Assembly (NCBI GenBank): GCA_015844335.1
Contig: JADLZL010008185.1
Location: forward strand, 1,984,001 to 2,048,000
Origin: Chrysopogon serrulatus
Lineage: Eukaryota; Streptophyta; Magnoliopsida; Poales; Poaceae
Direction of reading: 5' to 3'
DNA length: 64,000 nt
A program made the translations under genes and the position numbers. The notes beneath the pieces were generated by a model. The model was not told where the DNA came from, ran no database searches, and saw only the letters and a list, made by a program, of their open reading frames with translations. The first letter of the stretch is position 1. Each line of letters starts with the position of its first letter. Positions 36,293 through 46,195 of the stretch are shown in pieces.

Positions 36293-37110
36293 CACTACCG
36301 GAAACGGCCTCTATGCCGAGTGTTTCAGAGTTTGCCGAGTGTCAAAACGTGGACACTTTGCCGAGTGTCACACGGCAAAGAGTGATGGGGGTAGCCGTTG
36401 TCAGGATTTTGCCATGTGCTGTCCGTTAGCACTGCAAAATGGACACTTTGCCGAGTGTCACTGTAGGACACTCGGCAAACTTTTTTTTTTCTTATTTTGG
36501 ATTGTCACTTCCAATTTGTTTATGTAGCCTACCTATTATACCTTGACTAACATGTTCAAGTTTGGCGCAATTCTTACATATTTTGCTATATTCCTTTAAT
36601 TTATTTTATTTCACTGATTTTTTTAGAAAATGGGAATTTGAATTTCATGTGCAAAGAAAAAAGAAATTTCATGGATGAAAAAATTATATTCATGTTATTG
36701 AGTGTTATTTATGACCTTCTCTAGAGGTAGCCAAAAAATTTCGCACATCTTCATCACTAAAATTGACCACAACCTTGCGGACGAATAGGTTTTAAATTCT
36801 AAAAAAATGCAAACGGAGTCCAAAATTCATGAAACTTGTCGATTGGGCATAATATCGCATGTGGATGCAGTGATAAAAATTTAAGAAGATTTGGAGCAGG
36901 TCGTCACGTAACATGCTTACAAACCCTAAGATCTCACATGTGATATTAGATATCGATGGTGGAGGTCTTAGGGTTTCTAAACACCATACGTGACGACGTG
37001 CCCCAAATCTTCTCAAATTTTTATGACCACATCTACAGGCGATATCATGACTCGTTGACAAGTTTCATGAATTTTGAACTCTGCATATTGCATTGGTCAC
37101 GCCATAAGTG
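36293..37110 (+). mobile_element. CACTA element end with TTTGCCGAGTGTC repeats, partial
   Basis: Starts CACTACCGGAAACGGCC and carries several direct and inverted copies of TTTGCCGAGTGTC (36318-36480), a widespread grass CACTA signature. The interior holds a large fold-back (36807-37086). No right terminus is found before the tandem repeats at 37230, so the element is truncated. Confidence 0.75.
36807..37086. repeat. Imperfect inverted repeat, arms about 125 bp, loop about 31 bp
   Basis: Left arm 36807-36932 and right arm 36964-37086 share, in opposite orientation, AAAATTCATGAAACTTGTC, AAGATTTGG, GTCGTCACGTA and AAACCCTAAGA. A transcript would form a long hairpin. Confidence 0.85.
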
Positions 37111-37229
37111 CGGGATTGTGCCATCAAATTTGGGAAACTCAAGCTTAGGAAATTGGGGAGCACTCGGAACAGCATCAATAATATTAATTGGAAGGGGCTG
37201 TTGTGGTTCATGAAACGTACCCATATATA

Positions 37230-37870
37230 CACGATGTCCGGGTAATACTATCCAAATCCGTACCTATATATACTCGAGTTAAAACAAATAATACTATCCA
37301 AATCCGTACCCGACCATATTCGATCTGCTTCCACGCCTAGTTTACTGGAGAGTCAAAGCATCTAATATTTGATTTGCTGAATATCATCAGTTAAATATGG
37401 CAAAAGACTGTCTTTATTTGTACTCGAATTAAAACAAATAATACTATCCAAATCCGTACGCAACCATATTTGATCTGCTTCCACGCCTAGTTTGCTGGAG
37501 AGTCAAAGCATCTCATATTTGATTTGCTGCATATCATAGGTTAAATATGCCCAAAGACTGTCTTTATTTGTACTCGAATTAAAACAAATAATACTATCCA
37601 AATCCGTACCTGACCATATTCTGCTTCCACGTCTAGTAGCTTACTGGAGAGGCAAAGCATCTAATATTTGATTAAAGCTTAACAGCTGTGCTGCAGAATA
37701 TCATCGATTAAATATGTCAATTAAAACAAATAATACTATCCAAATCCCATATTCGATCTGCTTCCACGCCTAGCAGCTTTACAGGAGAGACCTTACAGGA
37801 GAGGCAAAGCATCTAATATTTATTAGAGCTTATTAACAGCTGTGCTGCTGAATATCATCGATTAAATATG
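37230..37870. repeat. 150-bp tandem repeat, about 4 copies
   Basis: ttaaaacaaataatactatc starts near 37279, 37429, 37579 and 37721, periods of 150, 150 and 142 bp. Each unit also carries gatctgcttccacgcctag and gcatctaatatttgatt. Copies diverge by small indels. Confidence 0.88.
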
Positions 37871-37990
37871 GCAAAAGCAAAAGATTGATGCTTCTATGTA
37901 CGGGTATTATTGTGTTGTAATTTATGACAAGTTGATTATCCACCACGCGTGAGTTTTAGAACCGGCAGGTTCATATATTATATAGGGTAC

Positions 37991-38240
37991 TACTCCCTCC
38001 GTTTTCTTTACATGTTACATTAGCTTTGTCCTAAGTCAAATGTTACTACCTTTGACCAGCCATTTTATAAAATCCTTTTAGTTGTACAACATATATGAAT
38101 TATATATTATGAAAGTATTTCTCATGGTAAGTCTAAAAAACATAAATCTTGTTGTATGAATCTACATAAACTTTAAAAAAAATCAATGGTCAAAGAAACA
38201 AATGTTTGGCTTATGACAAAGCTAACACGACTTCTAATCA
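37991..38240. repeat. MITE-like (Stowaway-type) fragment
   Basis: Begins TACTCCCTCCGTTTTC, the common Stowaway/mariner end. Inner parts are mutually inverted (ttagctttgtcctaag against ttatgacaaagcta, and tttgacca against tggtcaaa). No matching right end. Confidence 0.6.
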
Positions 38241-38641
38241 ATCTGTGATAGGACACGCACGAGAAGAGTCGAGAGAAGTGGAACATATAAATGTGTAACC
38301 ATATCGCACGCCTTCTAATAGACCTGTGGTAGGGCACGCATGAAAGTCGAGAGAAGTGAAAAATAATGTGTACTGCCATGTTGCGTTTCTGTTTTGGGCA
38401 GCGCAATCGCCCAGGCGGCGACGGGCTTGACTTGATACCCAAGCAACGTGCTTATTTCATGTCATATCATCACATGTTCTTTAATTGATGATGTTTTCTT
38501 ACTTTGAGCATCTGGTTCTTCATGTCATATCATCGCTCCTTTAATTTTGCCTCTGCTGCTTGCGTCTGTGCGCTTTCATCGATCATCATCGGTATCTTCT
38601 GCAGGGCTGCCACCCTGCGGCAGGCCACCGTCCTCATCTAT

Positions 38642-38649
38642 TATAAATA
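38642..38649 (+). promoter_or_regulatory. TATA box of the tandem DMP gene
   Basis: TATAAATA lies 65-72 nt upstream of the ATG at 38714, a normal plant distance with a short leader. It is the only good TATA between the repeats and the gene. Confidence 0.6.
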
Positions 38650-38713
38650 ATAAAAGGGCATGCATGAATGCAGGCTTACGTAGCTGCTGCTTACACAAAC
38701 TGGCCGGCCGGCC

Positions 38714-40123
38714 ATGGGCGCTAATGACCAGCAGCAGCAGCCCAATCTTGCGGCGAAGAACGGTGAGAAGAAACGGCTTTTGCACAGGTCGATGGGGACA
38801 GCGGCAGGGCTGAGGAAGCTCCTGCCGGCGGGCACCACGCTGGCCTTCGAGACCATGGCGCCGTCCTTCACCAAGGGCGGGCAGTGCAGCGACCACGACG
38901 TGAACTTCGGCTTCACCTGGGCCCTCATCGCCTTCCTCACCTTCCTCTGCGCGGCGCTCAGGTTCACCGACAGCATCACCGACAAGGACGGCAACACCCA
39001 CTACGGCGTGGCCACCCCCAGAGGCTTCAAGCTCTTCAACTGCCGGCCAAAGGAGGACCTGCAGCTGTCGGACGAGGAGTGGAAGAATCTCCAGACGCGA
39101 ATGAAGTGGAAGCCGCGGGACCTCCTGCACGCCGTCCTGGGAGCCTCCGTGTTCGCCGTCCTCACCTTCGGCGACGCCGGCGTGCAGAGGTGCCTGGTCC
39201 CATGGGAGTCACGCCATTGGAAGGATCTCCTCGCCCACCTGCCTTTGGCGGTCGGGTTCTTGGCCAGCTTCGTGTTCATGATCTGGCCCTCCACCCGGAA
39301 CGGCATCGGCGAAGCAGGCGGCGCTTTGGGCGACGACACGGAAGCAAAAGAAGAAACCAGTAGCCAAAAAGACCATACCACGAGCATGACAACGACGACC
39401 GTGGGAAAGAAGAACCTGTTGTTCGAGAAGACAATGGGGACGATGGCGAACCTATCGAAGCTGCTGCCGACCGGCACCACGCTGGCTTTCGAGACGATGG
39501 CGCCGCCTTTCACCAGGGGCGGCCAGTGCAGGGACCACGACGTCAACTTCTTCTTCACCTGGTGGCTCATCGCCTTCCTCACCTTGCTCTGCGCGGCTCT
39601 CAGGTTCACCGACAGCGTCACCGACAGGTACGGCAACACCTACTACGGGATAGCCACCCCCGACGGCCTCCTGCTGTTCAACCACGACCCCAGGGAGCTG
39701 CGGCACTCGGACGACGAGAGGGAGAACAGGAGGATGTGGAGGCGTCTCAAGAGAGCAAAGAAGGTGAAGCCGCGGGACTTCCTGCACGCCGTCTTCAGCG
39801 CGGCGGTGTTCATGGCGCTCGCCTTCTGCAACGCCGGCGTGCAGAGGTGCCTGGTCCCGTGGGAGTCCCGCCAGTGGAGGGAGTTGCTATCCATCTTGCC
39901 ACTGGCGGTGGGGTTCCTCGCCAGCTTCGTGTTCATCATCTTCCCCTCCGACAGGATTGGCATTGGCGAAGAAGCAGGCGGCGCTTCGGACGGCAGCGAC
40001 GCGTCACCGGCACCGACACCGGCACCGGCACCGGCACAGAACATCAAGACCACTATGCAGCAGGCCACCACCCAAGTTCATCATCCCACGACTAGCTATG
40101 AACTCGGCATAGTAGTCGGCTAA
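38714..40123 (+). CDS. DMP-family (DUF679) membrane protein with two fused DUF679 domains
   Basis: Single uninterrupted exon of 469 codons. Domain 1 spans about residues 28-195 and domain 2 about 240-412. Both share LLPxGTTLAFETMAP, AALRFTDS, GDAGVQRCLVPWESR (NAGVQRC in domain 2) and LPLAVGFLASFVF, offset by about 214 residues. Each domain has four hydrophobic segments (about 36-50, 66-84, 138-156, 173-191 and 250-264, 279-298, 358-375, 391-410), giving a predicted eight-helix protein; ordinary DMPs have one domain and four helices in about 200-240 residues. The linker (196-239) is Thr/Ser-rich and charged, and the tail has a Pro-Ala-Thr repeat. DMPs act in ER, vacuole or plasma membranes in membrane remodelling, senescence and, for DMP8/9-type members, gamete fusion. 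I cannot say which role applies. The start is supported by the TATA box and by family-like composition. It could be a duplication-born fusion of two neighbouring genes. Confidence 0.92.
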   Translation: MGANDQQQQPNLAAKNGEKKRLLHRSMGTAAGLRKLLPAGTTLAFETMAPSFTKGGQCSDHDVNFGFTWALIAFLTFLCAALRFTDSITDKDGNTHYGVATPRGFKLFNCRPKEDLQLSDEEWKNLQTRMKWKPRDLLHAVLGASVFAVLTFGDAGVQRCLVPWESRHWKDLLAHLPLAVGFLASFVFMIWPSTRNGIGEAGGALGDDTEAKEETSSQKDHTTSMTTTTVGKKNLLFEKTMGTMANLSKLLPTGTTLAFETMAPPFTRGGQCRDHDVNFFFTWWLIAFLTLLCAALRFTDSVTDRYGNTYYGIATPDGLLLFNHDPRELRHSDDERENRRMWRRLKRAKKVKPRDFLHAVFSAAVFMALAFCNAGVQRCLVPWESRQWRELLSILPLAVGFLASFVFIIFPSDRIGIGEEAGGASDGSDASPAPTPAPAPAQNIKTTMQQATTQVHHPTTSYELGIVVG

Positions 40124-40952
40124 CGTGTGCCGTCGTTAAGTTGGTCTCAGTAACAGCTGCTTCTTCGGGTGAGTTTCTGTGCCTGCGTGCTACCGTGTAC
40201 ATGCATGCATGGCTTTCTTCTTTCTTCAAATAAGGCTTGCAGGAATCGAATCAAAGCCATGAAAGTTTCACCACTTTTTAGTGGTGTGCGTGTGTGCTTT
40301 TCTTATTTTGGTTGTACGGTTCAATAGTGTTCAGTATCTTGTCCATATACCTATTATACCTGTATTTTTTATCAAGACTTCCTTTGTACTACTCTCTCTT
40401 AATTTGTCAAAAAAAAAGAGCAAAGTGCATACCCGGTCTTTAAACTTGTTGGTATATGTCTCCCCGCCCCGGTCTATAAACTCTCAAAACGATTAATTAA
40501 GTCTGTAGTCTCAGTTTTTGTATCATTTAAGTCCATAATCATGCTAACGAGTGTTGTGCGTCGTTATATTTGCATATGACCGCCTCATATTGGTACAGAG
40601 TAAAATATAACCATTTGCTTCATTCCTCTCGTTGTTCTTGCACTGGCCATGGCCACACCACCGCCGCATCTTGGCCGCTAGCGTTGTATCTCCATGATCT
40701 GGTCACCGCTGTTGCCATAGCGAGGCCACCATGGCGAACTCGAGGCTGAGGCCACCGTGGTTGTGGCTGAAGAGTACCAGCCATGGTTGTCGCTATATAG
40801 TTGTCGTCGTGGCCGCCGTTGGGCGCCACCTCTAGGAGGCGCACTATCGGGGCCGTGGCTTCTGCTTCCTGTACGGGTTAGTGAAGGGTCTGGCGCTGGA
40901 TGTACAAGAGATTCACCCTAGGGGCCTGTTGCTCCCCAAGCTTAAGAAACGA

Positions 40953-41773
40953 CACTACTAAATAAAAATTAACTGAGGCAGGCAAAACGGCTTAACCGAG
41001 GCAGACAGGCTACTGCATCGGACCGAAGGTCACTGTTCATCGTGGCCTTAAGGGAGGCGATTGGCCGCTTGGCTCGGTTATCAAATAAAAAAAGCCGTGG
41101 ACAAGCCTAACAAACCCATTCACGGGCCCACCGAACCCGTCCATGCGCCGCCGCCACCATAGCTAGCTAGATGCATCACCAGGGAGCTGACGCTAGAGTT
41201 GAAGCGCCGCTGCGGGGGAGAAGTGTAGTGCCACCACGGGGAGGCCCACACTGCCGCTGGAGTTCATGTAGAGGTAGAGGTGGAGGAGCGCCGCCATGGG
41301 GAGGCTAGATCCAACCTCGACGTCGCTGCTAGAGTTGAAGGGGAGGGGAACCGCCACCACTTAATTAGATCCACGACATGGAGGACCCGTGCCACCATGG
41401 GGAGGCCAGATCCTATCTCCACGACGCCGGATCCAGCCTCCACGCTGCTGCCGGTGTTGAAGGGGAGCGGAAGCCACCACTGCCTAGATTTGCCGATGTG
41501 GTGGAGCACACTGTCGCCGCCTCCTCGCTAGATCCAGCGCTACCTACAACATTGCCTTAGTGGAGCTGTCACTGTGAGAGAGGAAAGGAGTAGCCGGTGG
41601 TGGAAGGTGCTCCGGCGCTCGATCGCCCTGCCTCCCCACTGCCGCCTCCGAGCCCGCGCGTGAGGCCTCCGCTGCCACCACATCGAGAGAAGGAAGGAGG
41701 TGTGCGCCGCACCAGGAGAGGGGAGGAGGGCAGGTGCTGCCGCGCGCGGTCTGACAGAGGGTGGGAGGGGGCT

Positions 41774-41823
<50 letters not shown>

Positions 41824-42170
41824 GCTGAGAATGAAACCCTAACTCCCGTATATATATATGATGAGCATGATATCGGGCCAGGATGGGTTGTCTGCTCGAC
41901 CGCTATTTTGGGAGATGGGCCTCTAGTATGCCCTTCTCCGTTAATAGATTAACCGAGGTAGGCATCTTAAGACGACCACCTCTTTAAGGCGGTCTGACAG
42001 AGGATGGGTTTCTTTAAGGCGGTCACCTCGGGAAAATTGATTATGCGAGACAGTTACTTGGACCGCCTCGGTTAAAAAAACTGACCACCTCTATCGAAAT
42101 TCTTGCCCGCCTCCGAGAGGCCTAGCCCATTCCCAAACGTCTCGCGAAATTTTTTTTTTTTAGTAGCGTG
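40953..42170. mobile_element. CACTA-type element, AACCGAGGC family, nested in the long-TIR element
   Basis: The left end is CACTACTAAATAAAAATTAACTG-like, with ttaaccgaggcagac repeats. The right side has gattaaccgaggtagg, ggaccgcctcggttaa and ends tttttagtagcgtg, a CACTACTAAA end altered by two extra bases. It belongs to the same family as 44861-46195. The duplication is unclear. The interior (41100-41770) has high GC and no recognised gene. Confidence 0.6.
41775..41821. repeat. (GA)n microsatellite
   Basis: About 20 copies of GA, followed by tgagctgagaatg. Confidence 0.95.
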
Positions 42171-43062
42171 AGATAATGCTGTTGTAGCCTGTAGCTAGCT
42201 GCACTCTGAGAGGGCAGGTTGCAGGCCGGCAGGGGGCGGCGGGTGGTGCAGCGTAGGCAGCGGCCGCGACTCTGACTCGTGACAGCGCAAGAAGGCCAGC
42301 GCCGAACGGCCTGACCTTTGCCCTACTCAGGCTTGCCTGGGTTATCTCTGTTGAGCTGCTTAATGGGCTAAATTCACCAAAAACACAAGATTTGCTCCCT
42401 TATTACATGGGCAACGGTCTGGGCTGCCCTAGTGCTGGGTCTGCCCCCGTCTTCCATCCTTGCAGCGTGTCCCTGCAGCCTTCCTCTTCCAAGTTCCAAC
42501 CTGCAGTAGCCTTTGTGCATGTAGTTAAAGGTGTAGTAGGTCTTGCTACAGGTTCTGCCTTTTGGATGCAGCGTCACCACCATGCTTGTGGCCGCAGCGG
42601 CACCGTACCAGTGCCCTCAGCTGCCCGCCTCTCCTATTGCCTAGCGCAGAGACCCTCGCCTCGCTGCTGTCCCTTCAGTCAACCGCCCTTGTCGCCCACG
42701 ACGCGGCCCGCGACGACAAACCCGAAGGGTCACGGAGAGGGATAGATGCACGTGGAATATGTGGACTTAAATGACACGAAAATTAAGATTACTACGGACC
42801 TCAATTAATCGTTTTGAGAGTTTATAGATCTAAAGTGACACACCGCAACAATTTTAAAGACGAGCCGGGTATGCACTTTGCTCTGAAAAGATCTTCAGGA
42901 TACACTGTATACAGGACAAGACGTGCGTATGGACTAGTAATTAATAATATCATATTAGCTTCTCAACCACCTCACAGATGATCACAATCGACCATCGGAT
43001 TTTGTACATGAGTTTTCCTTGCAAAAGGAAAAAAAAAAGAAAAAGATGTGGACATGAGCTAG

Positions 43063-43509
43063 CTAGACCATGTTCTCTACGGCGATAACGTTGGCATGTC
43101 GCTCGTCATCAATAGTCACGGCGAAAGCTGCCCTACAAAGCGGGCAGGTGCTGTTCTGCCGCAGCCACTTGGCGACGCAGAGCTTGTGGAACACGTGCCC
43201 GCACCCCGGCAGCATGCCGCAGGCCTCGCCGCGCTCGTAGGGCGCCACGCAGATGACGCACGACGACTCCCTGTCGTCGTCGCCATCGTCTCCGGCACCA
43301 CCGTGGAGCTCCTGGTACGGGACGTCCGGTATCCTCTCCAGCACCTCCTCGATGGACAGCGCCGGCGTCCTGGTGCCGCCGCGGAGGATTCGCCGGACGG
43401 CACAGATCACGTGGCAGACGACGGTGATAAGCGCGGCGACGGCCACCAGCCCTAGGAAGACGATGAGTCCCCATGTGATCCAATCGGCGAGCTCGTCCCA
43501 ATCCATCAT
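43063..43509 (-). CDS. RING-H2 finger protein, ATL-like E3 ubiquitin ligase (148 aa)
   Basis: An N-terminal hydrophobic helix (about residues 13-36) is followed by a basic stretch, a linker ending IPDVPYQEL, and a RING-H2 domain. Zinc ligands are C84, C87, C103, H105, H108, C111, C122 and C125, with spacing C-x2-C-x15-C-x-H-x2-H-x2-C-x10-C-x2-C and the ATL-typical AKWLRQNSTCPLC. In the family such membrane-anchored proteins act with an E2 enzyme to ubiquitinate targets, often in defence or stress responses. No intron. It ends in ENMV. Its length and ends match the gene at 52012-52458. It is divergent to the RING-H2 fragment at 43731, with 221 bp between start codons. Confidence 0.9.
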   Translation of the reverse strand: MMDWDELADWITWGLIVFLGLVAVAALITVVCHVICAVRRILRGGTRTPALSIEEVLERIPDVPYQELHGGAGDDGDDDRESSCVICVAPYERGEACGMLPGCGHVFHKLCVAKWLRQNSTCPLCRAAFAVTIDDERHANVIAVENMV

Positions 43510-43730
43510 GGTGGCAGGCCGTCGATTTGATCCTCATCAGATTGGTCTCGGCCGGGCCTTCAATTTTGCTGTGTTTGTTATTAGCAAAATAAAGCAGTAC
43601 GTAGCACACGGATTAATTAATTCGGATCGGACTTGGATTACTCAGCTGACCGTACGATTGAGGGTTTACTACTACTTTACAATTGCAATGCATATCTTGA
43701 GTTGGCTGCCTCGACGACGATCATCCAACC

Positions 43731-43853
43731 ATGACGACGAACAACCTAGCGGCTTTGCTCATCAGCTTCCTCGGTGTTGTTCTGATGATCATCATAATGG
43801 CCGCCTGCTCCTGCAGTAGACGGCGCTGGGAGGACGCAACTCACCGTGTCTAA
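43731..43853 (+). pseudogene. RING-H2 gene, N-terminal fragment only (40 codons)
   Basis: Codes MTTNNLAALLISFLGVVLM-like sequence plus a short basic tail, matching the N-termini of the RING-H2 genes at 54621 (MTTNELASLVISVV) and 55676 (MTNFDLAALLIWLGDV). After about 43838 the sequence turns into repeats of a transposon-like end, so the linker and RING domain are gone. The stop at 43851-43853 is in foreign sequence. Confidence 0.75.
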
Positions 43854-44095
43854 AAGCGTTTCATATCTTTTAATTAGACACGATTGACACTGAAAGCGTC
43901 CCATTTTTTGGTAGACATGCTTAACATCATGTCTAGAAAGTGTCTGCTAGATATGTTTGGCAAAACGTATCTACAAGTCTTACACGGTCCGTGTGGAGAC
44001 GCTCTAGACACGCTTTAATGAAGCATATCTATACTTTAGTAGAGATGAAATAAAGCGTATCTAACCTACAAATAAAGCCTATATCTACGTGGACT
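43838..44095 (+). mobile_element. Transposon end-like block with AAAGCGTNTCTA repeats
   Basis: At least six direct or inverted variants of agacacgcttt / aaagcgtatcta occur in about 250 bp, starting at CACCGTGTCTAAAAGCG. Such density is typical of subterminal repeats of CACTA-like elements. No second end is found. It truncates the RING-H2 fragment upstream. Confidence 0.5.
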
Positions 44096-44857
44096 GGATT
44101 CTATCGAATGTCCATTCCCTTCGCTTCTACCTCCGGATTAGATGTCTTCTTCCCGATGAGAACAACCCATAGGGTAAGGGAGTGAAGCTCTGGGCAGCCG
44201 CAGGCGAGAGCGGAGATGCCTACGTCGGTGATGCCACGCGCCGGGTGGCTCCCCCGGACGGCCACCGCCGTGAGGCGCGCGTATCCGTGGCCTCCTTGAC
44301 GTCGAGAGTCCTCTCGTGGATGTCGTCGTCATGGTCCTCCGATCGGCCTCGTCGTCCTCGCTGAGATAGGCGGTCTAAACAAATCTGAGCACCGATCATT
44401 ACGAAGCTAATCTATACCGATCGGTCATCGGTGAACTAAAGCCAGCCGGCCGACTGGCGCCTCCCCCTTGATGCCATGTATGCTCCCTTGTTCTGCAGCA
44501 AAAGATATCTGCCTCATTTCTCTTTGTTCTTCCATTTGTTTTTGTGCACAATTTGTGAACAATTTGATGACATTTGCTAATAATTTGACATATATTTCTC
44601 TGATGTCTGAAATCCATAGAAATGATTTGTGATTTTTTTTAAAAAAAATTGCCATATACTAATGGTATTCCCAACTTACATCACTCTATTCAATAAATTA
44701 CACTGAAGAAATCATTGTAAATATATATAGTAATAAGACATTGTAAAGACAGTGTAAGTGCATGGAAAAAAATCTGGTTATTGGGAGGGGCTAACTTTTG
44801 GGTAGATAAATTCAGCCGGTGTAGCTAGCAGCTAGCTAGCGCGTGATGCCGGCGTGG
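44096..44857. other. Intergenic, no gene recognised
   Basis: A GC-rich patch at 44180-44370 has open frames on both strands without family resemblance. The rest is AT-rich. The stop codon of the DUF594 gene lies at 44836-44838. Confidence 0.5.
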
Positions 44858-44860
44858 GTG

Positions 44861-46195
44861 CACTACTACAGAAAACTTAACCGAGGCGGTTTTTTTGGGT
44901 TAACCGAGGCGGTTTTCGTAACCGCCTCGAACATAAGGTCACGGTTAATCGTGGCCTTAACCGAGGCGGTTGTTTAACCGCCTCGATTAATATATTAACC
45001 GAGGCGGTTATATTAGAATAACCGCCTCGGTTAATCGAACAAAAAAAATAAAAAAAGAACAAACCCAAACCCTAGCCCAAATGGGCCTAGATCTGGGCCT
45101 GCATATCTGCATCCGCATCCGCCGCCACCTCGGCATGCGCCGCCGCCACCGAGGATCCCCCCGCGCCCAGATCCGCAGCCATGGGGGTTGCTCCTCGCTG
45201 GATCCACACCGGACCCGGCGCCATCGCCGCTACGCCGCCGCCGCCGTTGGGGTCGATGGAGAGAGCTCCTCCCTCCCAGATCCGGCGCCCGGGGAGGGCC
45301 ACCGCCGGAGACCTTCCCGCTGGATCCGCGCCGAGGTCGGCGATGGAGGGAGAGGAGGAGGCCGCGGCGCGGGCCAGATCCACCGCCCGGCAGGCTCCAA
45401 CCCATTGGATCCGTCGCCGGAGACCGCGTCCCCGCTGGATCCGCGCCATGGAGGGAAGGGAGGAGGCCGAGGCGTGTGCCGAACCGCTCCAACCACTTGG
45501 ATCCGCCACCTCCCTCGCCTCGCGAGCCGGTGCCGCACTTGGAGGGCGCGCCACGCCGCCGCCCCGGGCGAGGTGGTCTTGCCGGGCCGCCGCCCTGGCG
45601 AACTTAGCCCGCGCCGGGCCGCCCGCGCGGGCGCGCCGGGCGCCGCCCGCGAGCGGGTGGCCGCGCCGAGCCCCCGACCGCCGCACGAGTGGGGAGCGGT
45701 GAGGGAGAGAAGAGAGGACCGTCGAGTGGGGAGCAGAGGGAGAGAAGAGTGCGGCTGGCTCTGGCTGTGAGGGAGTGGGAAGAGCGAGGGAGAGTGCGGC
45801 TAGCTTGGGGGCTGGAAACCCTATGTTTCCTTTTATAATTGGCCATGCTATCGGGCCACACTTGGGCCTGTTTGGGCCTCGGCCTATTAACCGTGGCGGG
45901 CCATTTATAAGGCCCGCCTCGGTTAATAGGGCTATTTTTAGAGACGGTTATCTTTACAAAACCGCCTCGGTTAATGTATTAACCGAGGCGGTTACGTTAG
46001 AGTAACCGCCTCGGTTAATGTTTATTAACCGAGGCGGTTTTTTTATAAAAACCGCCTCGATTAATATATTAACCGAGGCGGTTATTGGGGCTGTGCATTG
46101 ACTCGTTTGGGAATCATTAACCGAGGCGGTTTTTTCCTAAAACCGCCTCCGAGCTCATTTTTCAAGTGCCTTGCAAAATCTTTTGTGTAGTAGTG
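44861..46195. mobile_element. Non-autonomous CACTA element, AACCGAGGCGG family
   Basis: The ends are CACTACTACAGAAAA and, complemented, CACTACTACACAAAA. The 3-bp duplication GTG lies at 44858-44860 and 46196-46198. Arrays of ttaaccgaggcggtt and its complement lie inside both ends. The 1335-bp element has a GC-rich centre (45065-45780) with long frames on both strands but no recognised domain. It sits in the last codons of the DUF4220-DUF594 gene. Confidence 0.92.

Larger units (their letters stand above)
40417..42884. mobile_element. Long-TIR transposon (Mutator-like?), containing a CACTA-type insertion
   Basis: The ends begin AGAGCAAAGTGCATACCCGG in opposite orientation. The similarity continues with small indels for about 100 bp, including TATAAACTCTCAAAACGATT at both sides. 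A long TIR without transposase fits a Mutator-like element. The flanks are A-rich and show no clear 9-bp duplication. The interior holds a CACTA-type element (40953-42170). Confidence 0.75.

Noticed and set aside
45081..45770. Frames up to 229 codons inside the CACTA element
   Set aside because: GC-rich filler between CACTA repeats, open on both strands, no domain.
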